DNA of 64,000 nucleotides from Bacteroides rodentium JCM 16496 (GCF_000614125.1 NZ_BAKJ01000014.1:30109-94108); one strand, 5' to 3'; shown: positions 1 to 8,947, numbered from the stretch's first letter. The notes: generated by a model not told the origin, from the sequence alone. Made by a program: numbers and translations.

Positions 1-1
1 C

Positions 2-613
2 GGCCTGCTGTTCCACCCCGACCTGATAAAAGGCACCTCGCTGGGACAAGGAATAAAGCAGTATTCCTTCTTTTCCTATTCCTCTACCGAGGCACTGCAT
101 TTGTCCGAAGACGAGAAAGAAATCTTCCTCGACTGTCTGAAGAAGATTAAAATGGAAATCCAACGCCCCATCGATAAGCACAGCAAGGGTCTGATTGCGC
201 GCAACATAGAGCTACTGCTGGACTACTGCATGCGTTTCTACGAACGCCAGTTCATCACCCGCTCGGCAGCCAACAAAGACATCCTGATGAAATTTGAAGC
301 ACTGATAGACGACTATTTCCAGAGCGACAAACCGCAGACCGAAGGACTGCCTTCCGTGAAATACTTCGCAGACAAAGTGTTCCTCTCCTCCAACTATTTC
401 GGAGACTTGGTGAAGAAGGAAACCGGAAAGACAGCGCAGGAATATATCCAGAACAAAATCATCGACCTGGCCAAAGAAATGATTATAGGAAGCGGGAAGA
501 CAGTCAGCCAGATTGCCTATGAGCTGGGATACCAGTATTCGCAGCACTTCAACCGCGTGTTCAAGAAAAACGTAGGCTATACTCCGAGCGAATACCGGCA
601 CTTGCAGGTTTAG
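2..613 (+). CDS. AraC-family transcriptional regulator, 5' truncated by window edge
   Basis: The reading frame is open from base 2, so this is the last 203 residues of a longer protein whose N-terminal half lies outside the window. The final ~100 residues form a double helix-turn-helix AraC/XylS domain: first helix pair around VKYFADKVFLSSNYFGDLVK, second around the typical QIAYELGYQYSQHFNRVFKK, ending GYTPSEYR. It is therefore a DNA-binding regulator. The visible upstream part would belong to the sensing domain and gives no ligand clue. A TTG at 101 can be read as a start, but the frame continues upstream with normal codon use. It is followed after 80 bp by the cobalamin gene cluster on the same strand, which has its own promoter, so a regulatory link is only a guess. 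Confidence 0.85.
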   Translation, partial: GLLFHPDLIKGTSLGQGIKQYSFFSYSSTEALHLSEDEKEIFLDCLKKIKMEIQRPIDKHSKGLIARNIELLLDYCMRFYERQFITRSAANKDILMKFEALIDDYFQSDKPQTEGLPSVKYFADKVFLSSNYFGDLVKKETGKTAQEYIQNKIIDLAKEMIIGSGKTVSQIAYELGYQYSQHFNRVFKKNVGYTPSEYRHLQV

Positions 614-683
614 ACAATAAAGTTTCACCACAGAATTACGCGGATTAGCGCAGAGTTTTTTCGGTTTCATCAAATATAAGTTC

Positions 684-691
684 TATCTTTG
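684..691 (+). promoter_or_regulatory. Bacteroides -7 box (TATCTTTG) for the cobalamin operon
   Basis: TATCTTTG matches the Bacteroides sigma-ABfr -7 consensus TAnnTTTG exactly. A T-rich stretch lies ~20 bp upstream in place of a clear TTTG -33 box. With start of transcription expected about 7 nt downstream (~698), the ATG at 693 would lie before the transcript begins, so cobJ translation should start at the ATG at 708 or, more likely, 714. Confidence 0.6.
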
Positions 692-692
692 T

Positions 693-1583
693 ATGCCAAT
701 AGAACATATGGATATGAAACACCCCCAAATAATTGTTGCCGGCATCGGACCGGGCAATGAATCGGATATAACTCCCGCCGTAATTTCCGCTTTGCAAGAA
801 TCAGATGTAGTGGTGGGATATAAGTACTATTTCCAGTTTGTAACCCCTTATCTCCCCCCCTCAACAGCATGTATAGATACCGGCATGAAGCGTGAACGTG
901 ACCGTGCCGAGCAGGCTTTCGAGCTGGCGGAGCAGGGAAAGACGGTCTGCGTCATCAGCTCCGGGGATGCGGGCATCTATGGTATGACGCCGCTTGTCTA
1001 CGAGATGAAGCGGGAAAGGAACAGCGACGTGGAAATCGTTTCGCTGCCGGGCATCAGCGCTTTCCAAAAGGCAGCCTCACTGCTGGGAGCTCCCGTAGGA
1101 CATGACTTCTGCATCATCTCCCTTTCAGACCTGATGACTCCCTGGGAGCGTATTGAAAGGCGTATCACCGCAGCCGCTGCCGCCGACTTCGTGACGGCAG
1201 TCTACAACCCCAAAAGTGAAGGACGCTACTGGCAGCTTTACCGCTTGAAAGAACTCTTTCTGCAGGAAGGACGCTCACCGGAAACGCCCGTGGGATATGT
1301 GCGCCAGGCAGGACGCCCGGAACAAGCGGTACACATCACCACGCTGGGAGATTTCAATCCCGAAGAGGTGGATATGTTTACCGTAGTATTGATAGGCAAC
1401 TCACAGTCCTACGAATGGAACGGAGCTTCATCACTCCGCGCGGCTATTACCGGGACACGAATACCGAAGCCACGGGCATCGGTAGAAGGACGTAAGGGAG
1501 GCAGCAACTTGGCTGCCACGCTGGTGAACTCCGTGCTGTGCTACAACGATGCGGAGCTGTTGCGCCCCGGCAGGGATGTGTAA
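693..1583 (+). CDS. cobJ: Precorrin-3B C17-methyltransferase, frameshifted near its end and joined to a cobH remnant
   Basis: SAM-dependent tetrapyrrole methyltransferase that methylates C17 and contracts the ring in anaerobic cobalamin synthesis. Seen: N-terminal VAGIGPGN and the glycine-rich GDAGIYGM loop (residues 91-98 from the 693 start), both SAM-site motifs of the CbiH/CobJ family, then a VYNPKS segment. Promoter position favours starting at 714 (MKHPQIIVAG). Around 1425 one base appears lost: restoring it gives the family ending FITPRGYY and a stop at 1495, about 260 residues, normal for the family. As read, the frame instead continues to 1583 into residues that belong to precorrin-8X methylmutase. 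First gene of the B12 cluster; cobL follows. Confidence 0.85.
   Translation: MPIEHMDMKHPQIIVAGIGPGNESDITPAVISALQESDVVVGYKYYFQFVTPYLPPSTACIDTGMKRERDRAEQAFELAEQGKTVCVISSGDAGIYGMTPLVYEMKRERNSDVEIVSLPGISAFQKAASLLGAPVGHDFCIISLSDLMTPWERIERRITAAAAADFVTAVYNPKSEGRYWQLYRLKELFLQEGRSPETPVGYVRQAGRPEQAVHITTLGDFNPEEVDMFTVVLIGNSQSYEWNGASSLRAAITGTRIPKPRASVEGRKGGSNLAATLVNSVLCYNDAELLRPGRDV
1482..1583 (+). pseudogene. cobH: C-terminal remnant of precorrin-8X methylmutase
   Basis: The ~33 codons before the stop read VEGRKGGSNLAATLVNSVL, the conserved C-terminal signature of CobH/CbiC (GRKGGS followed by an alanine/valine-rich helix). The remaining ~180 residues of that ~210-residue enzyme are missing, so a deletion of roughly 0.5 kb seems to have joined the end of cobJ to the end of cobH. 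In the intact relative, cobH may be a separate gene downstream of cobJ or fused to it; the sequence cannot tell which. Methylmutase function, which produces hydrogenobyrinate or cobyrinate, cannot come from this fragment. Confidence 0.6.
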
Positions 1584-1645
1584 GTGAAAAATTACTTGTT
1601 ATGCCCCCTTACATTACTTGATATTTTCATAAGATTACTCATTGA

Positions 1646-2043
1646 ATGAGACACAGATTTATAATCATAGGAATGGATGACAACCGCTCCCCCTTCTTCC
1701 CGCCGGAAGCACTGGCGCAGATACGGAAGGGGAAGGTCTTCTCCGGCGGCATACGGCATAAGGAGATTGTCGGTCCTCTGCTGCCTGCCGGGGCCGAATG
1801 GATTTCCATCACCGTACCGCTGGACCGTGTCTTTTCCCGCTATGAAGAAATATTTACCCGCTTCGAAGAGACGGCTACGGACGACTCCATCATTGTATTC
1901 GCTTCCGGCGACCCGTTGTTCTTCGGTTTTGCCAATACCATAAGGCGTAAGCTTCCCGAGGCAGAATGGTGCTCCACCCTTCCACCCATATCGCCTTGAA
2001 CGAATATAACCCCATTGAAATTATGAAAGCCACGCTTTCTTAA
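1646..2043 (+). pseudogene. cobL: Precorrin-6Y C5,15-methyltransferase (decarboxylating), large internal deletion
   Basis: CobL (CbiE plus CbiT) methylates C5 and C15 and decarboxylates the ring and is normally ~400 residues. The first ~110 codons are a good CbiE N-terminus (MRHRFIIIGMDD, FASGDPLFFGFANTIRRKL). A base lost near 1965 breaks the frame; restoring it gives EAEMVLHPS. From 1984 the restored frame jumps to STHIALNEYNPIEIMKATLS and a stop at 2041-2043, which looks like the end of the CbiT half. About 270 residues, including the CbiT SAM site, are absent. As printed, the frame stops at 1999 after 117 residues. cbiG-cobM starts 11 bp after the CobL stop, as in an intact operon. Confidence 0.7.
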
Positions 2044-2054
2044 ACATACCCATT

Positions 2055-3906
2055 ATGAAAACAGCTATTATTCTAATCTCCGAAGCCGGTTTGAGCATAG
2101 CCCAATCACTGCTCAACGAACTTCCCGACTCCGAAATCTTCACCCTCAGGCACGAAGAGGGATGCACACATATAGAATCCGCCGGAAAATTTACGGCGGA
2201 AAACTTCAACCGCTATGATGCCTTTGTCTTCATTGGCGCCATGGGAATCTGTGTCCGCACCATCGCCCCTTGCGTGAAGAACAAATATACCGACCCCGCC
2301 GTGGTTTGCGTGGACAGTACCGGCAAATTTGCCATCTCCGTACTTTCCGGACACATCGGAGGAGCCAACGAACTGACCCACCAGGTAGCGAATATCCTCG
2401 GGGCCGAACCGGTAGTCACCACGCAAAGCGACTGTACCGGCCTATGGGGGCTCGATACCCTGCCGCAACGTTTCGGGTGGTTTCCGGTCATCAATGCCGA
2501 ACCCTCCACCCTCCTGCTGGCAGAGCTTGCCAAGACGCCCGAAGAGAAAAAAAGAGTATGCATGAACGAGCATATCAGCCTCTTCGTTTCCGGCAAGCCC
2601 ACCGCCCTGCTGCTCACGGTGCGCAATGAAGGTACGGACTGGATGGAGGCGAACCTGCCGCCCCATGTAGAAGTATTCTACCGGGTGCAGGACATTAAAC
2701 CTTCACGCTTTAAACTGATTCTGTGCGTATCTCCCCAAGTCCCCAACTTCCCGGAAATGCCTATGATATGCTACGTGCCTGTGTCGTACACCTCGGCATC
2801 GGTCTTGCCCGGCTGGCAGGCCCCGTGCGGAAAGTGGAGAAAGAGATTATGAACACGCTGAAGAGATACGGTATCATGCCCCAAAGCATCGCCTCCATCT
2901 CCACGATTGAAGCCAAAAGTGACGAACCGGTAGTGAAAGCGCTCCAAAAGAAGTTCCCGGTCTACTTCTATACACCGAAGAACTGGCAGAGATAGAGGTG
3001 CCCCATCCCAGCAAAACCGTCATGAAGCACATGGGTACCCCCAGCGTCAGCGAAGCCGCCGCCTTGCTGAGTGCAAACAACTCCCGGCTGCTGATGCCCA
3101 AGAAGAAAGGAGAAGACTATACCGTGGCCGCCGCCCTCGACATAAGAGCTGTGCGCCAGGGCCACATCGAAATAGTGGGTGCCGGCCCGGGCGACCCGGA
3201 CCTGGTTTCCGTACGCGGACGCCAAATGCTGGAGCGCGCCGACCTCATTCTGTATGCCGGCAGCCTCGTTCCCAAGGAGCTGACTCTCTGTGCCAAGGTC
3301 GGAGCTACTGTGCTCAGCTCCGCCTCCATGGATTTGGAAGAGCAATTCTCCTTGATGAAGAAGTTCTATGACAAGGGAAAATTCATCGTACGCCTGCATA
3401 CGGGTGACCCATGTATCTATGGTGCCATTCAGGAACAGATGAACTACTTCGACCAGCACGGTATGAGCTACCATATCACCCCCGGCATATCCTCCTTCCA
3501 GGCGGCGGCAGCTGCTTTGAAGTCGCAGTTCACCATTCCGGAAAAAGTGCAAAGCATCATCCTTACACGCGGCGAAGGACGTACGCCCATGCCCGAACGC
3601 GAAAAGCTACATCTCATGGCACGCTCACAAAGCACCATGTGCATCTTCCTCAGTGCAGGCCTTGCGGAACAGGTGCAGGAAGAGCTGTTGCAGGAGTATC
3701 CGGAAACTACCCCCGTAGCTGTCTGCTACCACTTGACATGGAAAGACGAACAAATATTCAGGGGAGAACTCAAGGACCTTGCCAGGATAGTGAAGGAAAA
3801 CAACCTCACCTTGACAACCCTGATTGTCGTAGGCGAAGCCATCGGCAACCGTGAAGGTCTGTCACGGCTCTATGCACACGAGTTCAAACATCTGTACCGG
3901 AAATAA
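2055..3906 (+). CDS. cbiG-cobM: CbiG-CobM fusion: cobalt-precorrin-5A hydrolase / precorrin-4 C11-methyltransferase (two frameshifts)
   Basis: One fused cobalamin enzyme of about 617 residues after two single-base repairs. The CbiG part (2055 to ~3100) has the GxMGICVRTIAPC and SVLSGHIGGANELT segments, then the HLGIGLAR and SIAxISTIEAKSDE region in a second frame, and TPEELAEIEVPHPSKTVM across the second repair. Breaks: near 2762 and at 2977, where adding one G turns TPKNWQR-stop into TPEELAE. CbiG opens the ring lactone and releases the C20 fragment. The CobM part (~3165-3906) has IVGAGPGDPDLVSVRG, HTGDPCIYGAI and TPGISSFQAAA and methylates C11. Both breaks are losses in short base runs, consistent with sequencing error. 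cobK-cbiD follows after 32 bp. Confidence 0.85.
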
Positions 3907-3938
3907 ATCAACGATTAATCACCCATAACCATTCAAAC

Positions 3939-5834
3939 ATGATATTAATATTTGGCGGAACCACCGAAGGACGCATAGCCATCCAAACCCTTGAAGAAGC
4001 CGGAAAAACTTTCTACTACTCTACCAAAGGGAATGAGCAGGACGTACTTCTGCATAATGGCATCCGCCTGCAAGGCGCGATGGATGCAATAGAAATAGAA
4101 ACATTCTGTGCACAGCATCACATAAAGCTGCTGATAGACGCCGCGCACCCCTTTGCCACACAGTTGCATGAGACTCTGGAACAAGTCTCTGTGGAATCGA
4201 ATATCCCCGTCATCCGTTTCGAGCGTATCTTCCCGGAACGCGATGAAGAACACATCACCTGGTGCAGGGATTATGACGATGCCATCGAGAAGATACTGAA
4301 AGAAAAGATTTTCATCTTACTTGCACTGACCGGCGTACAGACCATAGGCAAACTGAAACCTTTGTGGCAGAAGGCCTGCTGTTACTTCCGCATCCTCGAC
4401 CGTGACAGCTCGCGCAAGCTCGCCCGGGAACAAGGCTTCTCCGAGAAGAACCTCTACTACTACACGCCCGGAGAAGACGAGCAAGTCCTGATGAAACAGC
4501 TTCATCCCGAAGCCATCCTCCTCAAAGAAAGCGGGATATCCGGCGGATTCTGCGAGAAGGTGGAAGCTGCCCGACAACTGGGTATACGCATCTTTGCCAT
4601 CCAACGCCCCAAGACATCCGGCAAGTTTATCTGTGTAAACGGCGAGCATGGCCTGCGCCGCATAGTCGAGAAACATTTACCCGACTTCTTCCCCCTGCGT
4701 AGCGGACTGACTACCGGAACATGTGCCGCCGCTGCCGCCGTAGCCGCCACCTGGGATGTATTCAATATCTACTTCAAAAAGCGTCCTACGGAATTTCCGG
4801 TAGTCCTTCCCAACGGAGAAACCATCCAGGTCCCCGTAGAGCCGCAGCTCCATATTCCCCACTCCGACCTTCTGGAAAACGGTGACGGCATGTTCGAGAC
4901 AAGCGCTACCGTCATCAAGGATGCCGGCGACGACCCGGACATCACCAACGGGATGAAAGTTGTGGCCAATATAGCCATACCTTTCCGCATAGACGACCCG
5001 CTGCCGGAAGACACTCCCCAGGACGACTACAACATCATCGTCTGCGGCGGCGAAGGCGTAGGTGTCGTCACCATGCCCGGTCTGGGACTTGAGCTCGGTA
5101 GCTCTGCCATCAACGACACCCCGCGCGAAATGATAAAGAAGAACGTCAAGCTATGGCTTGAACGCCTCCATATTGCCAAACAGCCCAATCCTATTCTCAT
5201 TACCATCTCCATCCCCGGTGGAGAAGAGATAGCCAAACGCACCTTCAATCCCCGCCTCGGTATCGAAGGAGGCATTTCCATTATCGGGACTTCCGGCATC
5301 GTGAAGCCATTCTCCTCGGAAGCCTTTGTCAATTCCATCCGGAAGTCCATGGAAGTGGCAAAAGCAACCCGGAGCCCTCGTATCGTCATCAGCTCCGGCG
5401 CAAAGAGCGAACGTTTCATCAAGGCGTATTATCCCGACCTCCCCGCCCAGGCTTTCGTGCACTACGGCAACTTTATCGGCGAAACCTTGAAAATAGCAGC
5501 CGAAGAGCAAGTACCGCACGTCACCCTCGGTGTGATGATGGGAAAGGCCGTGAAACTGGCCGAAGGCAATCTGGATACCCACAGCAAGAAAGTGACCATG
5601 AACAAGGAATTCATTCAAGACCTGGCATGCCAGACGGGATGCAGCGAAGAAACACTTGCCGCCATCGGACAGATGAACCTGGCGCGCGAACTCTGGGACA
5701 TCATTCCCGAAGAGCTGCTGGAAAAGTTTGGCAAGGCACTGATTGAGCTCTGTCACCGGCACTGTGCCCCCTTGCTGCCCAACGGCGAATTAACTGTATT
5801 ACTCATAACCGAAAACGGAAAAATTTACTCATGA
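3939..5834 (+). CDS. cobK-cbiD: CobK-CbiD fusion: precorrin-6A reductase / cobalt-precorrin-5B C1-methyltransferase
   Basis: Intact 631-residue fusion. Residues 1-~245 are CobK/CbiJ: the nucleotide-binding start ILIFGGTTEGR, IDAAHPFATQL, and a C-terminal ESGxSGGF segment. This half reduces the macrocycle with NAD(P)H. From residue ~254 CbiD begins with the signature SGLTTGTCAAAAA and continues through GGEGVGVVTMPGL, PGGEEIAKRTFNPRLGIEGG and GTSGIVKPFS; this half methylates C1 in the anaerobic route. The stop overlaps the next ATG by four bases (ATGA at 5831-5834), so the barrel gene downstream is likely translated with it. It is one of the few cobalamin genes here without a break. Confidence 0.93.
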   Translation: MILIFGGTTEGRIAIQTLEEAGKTFYYSTKGNEQDVLLHNGIRLQGAMDAIEIETFCAQHHIKLLIDAAHPFATQLHETLEQVSVESNIPVIRFERIFPERDEEHITWCRDYDDAIEKILKEKIFILLALTGVQTIGKLKPLWQKACCYFRILDRDSSRKLAREQGFSEKNLYYYTPGEDEQVLMKQLHPEAILLKESGISGGFCEKVEAARQLGIRIFAIQRPKTSGKFICVNGEHGLRRIVEKHLPDFFPLRSGLTTGTCAAAAAVAATWDVFNIYFKKRPTEFPVVLPNGETIQVPVEPQLHIPHSDLLENGDGMFETSATVIKDAGDDPDITNGMKVVANIAIPFRIDDPLPEDTPQDDYNIIVCGGEGVGVVTMPGLGLELGSSAINDTPREMIKKNVKLWLERLHIAKQPNPILITISIPGGEEIAKRTFNPRLGIEGGISIIGTSGIVKPFSSEAFVNSIRKSMEVAKATRSPRIVISSGAKSERFIKAYYPDLPAQAFVHYGNFIGETLKIAAEEQVPHVTLGVMMGKAVKLAEGNLDTHSKKVTMNKEFIQDLACQTGCSEETLAAIGQMNLARELWDIIPEELLEKFGKALIELCHRHCAPLLPNGELTVLLITENGKIYS

Positions 5835-6505
5835 AGAAGAAGATTATCATTACCCTCTGTATGGCAATGACCGTACTGACCGGTCTGGCACAAAGCCCGC
5901 TGTCCTTTCATGCAAAAGCAGGAATCGGTACCTCCCATTTTCATGGAAAACACTCCAGTAGTGACACCCAAATAGCTTACAAAGCTGGTGTCGGCGCAGA
6001 ATATGTCCTCACCAAGACCTGGGTGCTGCAATCCGCATTGGAGTTCGTGTCCATCGGCGGTAAAGACGAGATAAGCCACATCGGCAAGGCCAAAATGCAT
6101 GAACTGTATCTGCAAATCCCCCTCATGATAGCCGCCCGCCTCCATCTGGGCAGGGATTATCATGCCTCGCTGAGTGTCGGCCCTTATGCGGCCATAGGCG
6201 TGGCAGGCAAGACCTCCGGCGAGACCTACGATTATAGCAGCAGTAGTATGCAGGGAGGATACCAGTTCAAGATAGACACTTTCGGCAGCATGGTAGACGG
6301 GAAAATGGGTAACAACCGTTTCGATGCAGGTATTGCCCTGGGACTTACTTTTGAATACAGAAGATTCATCATCGGTGCAGAGACACAAGTGGGACTGGTA
6401 AAAGTCAATGAGCAGATAAACCAGATGATAGGTCATTCGGAAGAAAGAGGATATTTCCCCAAGAACTTCGCCGCATTCTTCACGCTGGGGTACCGGTTCT
6501 GGTAA
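5831..6505 (+). CDS. PorT-type outer-membrane beta-barrel protein
   Basis: 224 residues with an N-terminal signal peptide (MKKKIIITLCMAMTVLTGLAQ), then alternating hydrophobic/polar strands rich in Gly and aromatic residues and a C-terminal aromatic ending (TLGYRFW), all typical of the small PorT/OmpA-like barrels of Bacteroidetes. Segments such as AGVGAEYVLTKTWVLQSALEFVS and AGIALGLTFEYRRFIIG look like adjacent strands. It overlaps the cobK-cbiD stop by four bases. That coupling could suggest a surface role tied to corrinoids, but this is inference; similar barrels occur in many contexts, including 36077-36778 here. No catalytic residues are seen. Confidence 0.75.
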   Translation: MKKKIIITLCMAMTVLTGLAQSPLSFHAKAGIGTSHFHGKHSSSDTQIAYKAGVGAEYVLTKTWVLQSALEFVSIGGKDEISHIGKAKMHELYLQIPLMIAARLHLGRDYHASLSVGPYAAIGVAGKTSGETYDYSSSSMQGGYQFKIDTFGSMVDGKMGNNRFDAGIALGLTFEYRRFIIGAETQVGLVKVNEQINQMIGHSEERGYFPKNFAAFFTLGYRFW

Positions 6506-6562
6506 GGGAACATTTTGCCATACAGAGTTGTTTAGTATACAGACAGATACTCAACAATATAA

Positions 6563-7657
6563 ATGAATAATATGAAAAAAAGAATCCCTATCCTGCTGGC
6601 TGCAATGACAGCCCTCACCTTCGCCCCTCAAACAGCAGAGGCATGTACCGGCATCACCCTGACGGCCAAAGACAATGCGCACGTCGTAGCCCGCACCATC
6701 GAATGGGGAGGCAGTGAGCTGAACAGCCAGTACGTCATCGTACCTCGCGGTTATTCGCAACAATCACTGACACCCGGAGGCAGTCAGTCCGGCATGGAGT
6801 TCACCTCACGCTATGGCTACGTAGGCCTGTCGGTAGAGCAAAAGGAGTTCGTGGCCGAAGGACTGAACGAAGCGGGACTCTCTGCCGGCCTCTTCTACTT
6901 TCCCGGATATGGCAAGTACGAGGAATACGACCCTGCACAAAGCGCATCGAGTATATCCGACCTACAACTGGTTTCGTGGATGCTGGGCAGCTTCTCTACC
7001 GTAGACGAAGTGAAGGAAGCCATTGAAAAAGTATCCGTCATCAACATTGACCCGCGCGCCTCCACCGTGCACTGGCGCATTGCCGACAAGAGCGGTCGCC
7101 AACTGGTCCTGGAGTTCATCGACGGACAGCCCCGTTTCTATGAAAACAAGCTGGGAGTATTGACAAACTCCCCCGGCTTTGACTGGCAGATGACCAACTT
7201 GAACAACTACGTCAATCTATACCCCGGAAGCGCCGAAAGCAAATCATTGGGAGGCGTCACCATAGCTCCATTCGGCTCGGGAAGCGGCTTCCTGGGCATT
7301 CCGGGAGATGTCACTCCTCCCTCCCGCTTTATCCGTGCCGCCCTCTATCAGACTTCCACGCCACAGCAGGAAACAGCACAAGAAACCGTGCTCCAATGCT
7401 TCCAGATATTGAATAACTTCGATATCCCGGTAGGCATCGAGTTTCCCCTCGGAGAAATCCCCGTCAATATCCCCAGCGCCACCCAGTGGACCTCGGCTAC
7501 GGACATGACAAACGGTATCATCTACTATCGCAGCATGTACAACAGCGCCATCCGAAGCATCGACCTGAAGCAGATTGACTTCCGACGCATCAAATATCAC
7601 GCTGCTCCGCTGGACGAAGTGAAGCAACAACCGATTGTTCCCATTAAGATTGGGTAG
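6563..7657 (+). CDS. Linear-amide C-N hydrolase, choloylglycine/bile salt hydrolase family
   Basis: 364 residues. A signal peptide ends ...PQTAEA, leaving Cys28 (ACTGITL) as the N-terminal nucleophile expected in Ntn hydrolases of the bile-salt hydrolase / penicillin V acylase family. Other family marks are ARTIEWGG after the nucleophile, LTNSPGFDW with the active-site Asn, and SRFIRAALYQ. Start may be 6563 or the ATG at 6572 (MKKRIP). It would act in the periplasm, cutting the amide of conjugated bile salts or related amides; substrate cannot be read from sequence. From memory, a B. thetaiotaomicron bile salt hydrolase (BT_2086) also lies near cobalamin genes, suggesting orthology. Its end overlaps the convergent btuD gene by 14 bp. 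A paralogue is at 44476. Confidence 0.85.
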   Translation: MNNMKKRIPILLAAMTALTFAPQTAEACTGITLTAKDNAHVVARTIEWGGSELNSQYVIVPRGYSQQSLTPGGSQSGMEFTSRYGYVGLSVEQKEFVAEGLNEAGLSAGLFYFPGYGKYEEYDPAQSASSISDLQLVSWMLGSFSTVDEVKEAIEKVSVINIDPRASTVHWRIADKSGRQLVLEFIDGQPRFYENKLGVLTNSPGFDWQMTNLNNYVNLYPGSAESKSLGGVTIAPFGSGSGFLGIPGDVTPPSRFIRAALYQTSTPQQETAQETVLQCFQILNNFDIPVGIEFPLGEIPVNIPSATQWTSATDMTNGIIYYRSMYNSAIRSIDLKQIDFRRIKYHAAPLDEVKQQPIVPIKIG

Positions 7658-8672
7658 CGGATAGAGACGAGAGCACTACGTGCAGCAATTCCTCAATGGA
7701 GTACACCGTTACCGGCTCCTTACCCGACCGATGGAATACGAAGCTGCCGTCTCCCTTCAAATCTCCGGTTTCGATATAAATCTCCGATTCAACATTCCGG
7801 TTTGCCAGAATCCCGTTTCTCTGGAGTGCCTTGCGCACCATGGCATACTTCTGCCCGTGGCCCGCCAAGCGTATCCGGGAGGTGTATTCATTGGCTACCC
7901 TGAACAGTCCCGTTTCCAAATCGAAGGCAATACCCTTACGGGCAAAGAAGTTGCTCAGACTGCCGTTCAGCGAAAGGTCCTCGGGCGTGCCGATGGCCAC
8001 TCCGTTCACCTTGTCCATCAGCCATATTTTGTCCGCTATCTGCAGGGCCAGTTCCAGGTCGTGGGTAGAAAGGAAAATCGTCTTGTCCGTTTGCCGGCTG
8101 AGCTGGTGAAGCAGTTGCATCATCTCTACTTTACTGGGAAAATCGAGGAAAGCTGTCGGTTCATCCAGATAGATTACGGGAGTTTCCTGGGCGAGCGCCT
8201 TGGCTATCATCACCTTCTGCCGTTCACCGTCACTCAGCGTATGCACCATGCGGTGTGCCAGATGGGGAATGCCTACCAGGGCGATGGATTTGTCCACCAC
8301 AGTCTTGTCCTCTTTCGAAAGAGTTCCCCAGAAGCCGGTGTAGGGGCTGCGCCCCAAACCTATCAGTTCTACGACGGACATATTGCGTATATCGCACTTC
8401 TCCGTCAGCACCACACTGATGACGCGCGAAAGCTGCTTGTCGGTATAGTCCCCTATCTCTTTTCCTTCAATAAATATGTTTCCTCCAAGTTTCGGCTGGA
8501 AAGCGGACAACGTACGGAGCAGCGTGGACTTCCCCACTCCATTAGCTCCCAACAAGCAAGTCAGCTCACCACTGTTGATTCCGGCGCAAATGCCGTCTGC
8601 CACCACTTTCACATCCCCCTTACCGGGGTAACCGATGGAAAGATTCTCTATATGTATGGTTTCCTTATTCAT
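7644..8672 (-). CDS. btuD: ABC transporter ATP-binding protein, BtuD/FecE type
   Basis: 342 residues. Walker A GANGVGKST (residues 42-50), ABC signature LSDGERQ, Walker B VIYLDEPTAFLD and the H-loop STHD are all present, so the ATPase core is intact. It powers import of B12 (or possibly haem/siderophore) through a FecCD-type permease, whose end overlaps this start by 8 bp on the same strand, giving a btuF-btuC-btuD order. After the normal ~250-residue core there is a further ~90-residue C-terminal region (from about LETGLFRVANEY to SATQS) absent from E. coli BtuD; its role is unknown. Assignment to B12 rests on position opposite the cobalamin operon. Confidence 0.85.
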   Translation of the reverse strand: MNKETIHIENLSIGYPGKGDVKVVADGICAGINSGELTCLLGANGVGKSTLLRTLSAFQPKLGGNIFIEGKEIGDYTDKQLSRVISVVLTEKCDIRNMSVVELIGLGRSPYTGFWGTLSKEDKTVVDKSIALVGIPHLAHRMVHTLSDGERQKVMIAKALAQETPVIYLDEPTAFLDFPSKVEMMQLLHQLSRQTDKTIFLSTHDLELALQIADKIWLMDKVNGVAIGTPEDLSLNGSLSNFFARKGIAFDLETGLFRVANEYTSRIRLAGHGQKYAMVRKALQRNGILANRNVESEIYIETGDLKGDGSFVFHRSGKEPVTVYSIEELLHVVLSSLSATQS

Positions 8673-8883
8673 TCAATTCTCCTTTCCGTTTTCTAAAAAG
8701 TACAGAAGCCACTACCGGCGCACCTACCAGTGCCGTCACCGAGTTGACCGGCAAAGCTCCCTCGAAGCCGGGCATACGGGCTATCAAATTGCAGACCAAT
8801 GCCAGGGAAGCTCCTACCAGCAATGTGGCAGGCATCAGCACCTGATGGTCCGAAGAGTGGAAGATGGCACGGCACAGATGGGG
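8665..8883 (-). pseudogene. btuC: C-terminal remnant of BtuC/FecCD permease
   Basis: On the minus strand, the segment from about 8883 to the stop at 8665 reads PHLCRAIFHSSDHQVLMPAT, then a hydrophobic helix and LPVNSVTALVGAPVVASVLF. This is the ending of a FecCD-family permease (last two membrane helices and the LPVGVVTALLGAPFF-like motif). The first ~270 residues are missing. The stop overlaps the btuD start by 8 bp, as in an intact transporter operon. The sequence directly upstream is the start of a lipoprotein, not more permease, so a deletion has fused the two. No functional importer can be made from this copy as it stands. Confidence 0.7.
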
Positions 8884-8947
8884 AACTGCAAGAGGTTACG
8901 CATAAAATGCACAGCAGTGCAATGCCTATGGCAGATATCCGGGTCAT
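8884..8947 (-). pseudogene. btuF: N-terminal remnant of periplasmic B12-binding lipoprotein
   Basis: A minus-strand ATG at 8947 begins MTRISAIGIALLCILCVTSC, a lipoprotein signal peptide with lipobox VTSC, as expected for BtuF-like binding proteins encoded just before btuC in Bacteroides. After about 21 codons the sequence switches into the end of btuC at a C-rich junction near 8883. About 1 kb of btuF and 0.8 kb of btuC would have been lost in one step. Identity as btuF is inferred from position; only the signal peptide is left. With one more C at the junction the two fragments would be in frame. Confidence 0.5.
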
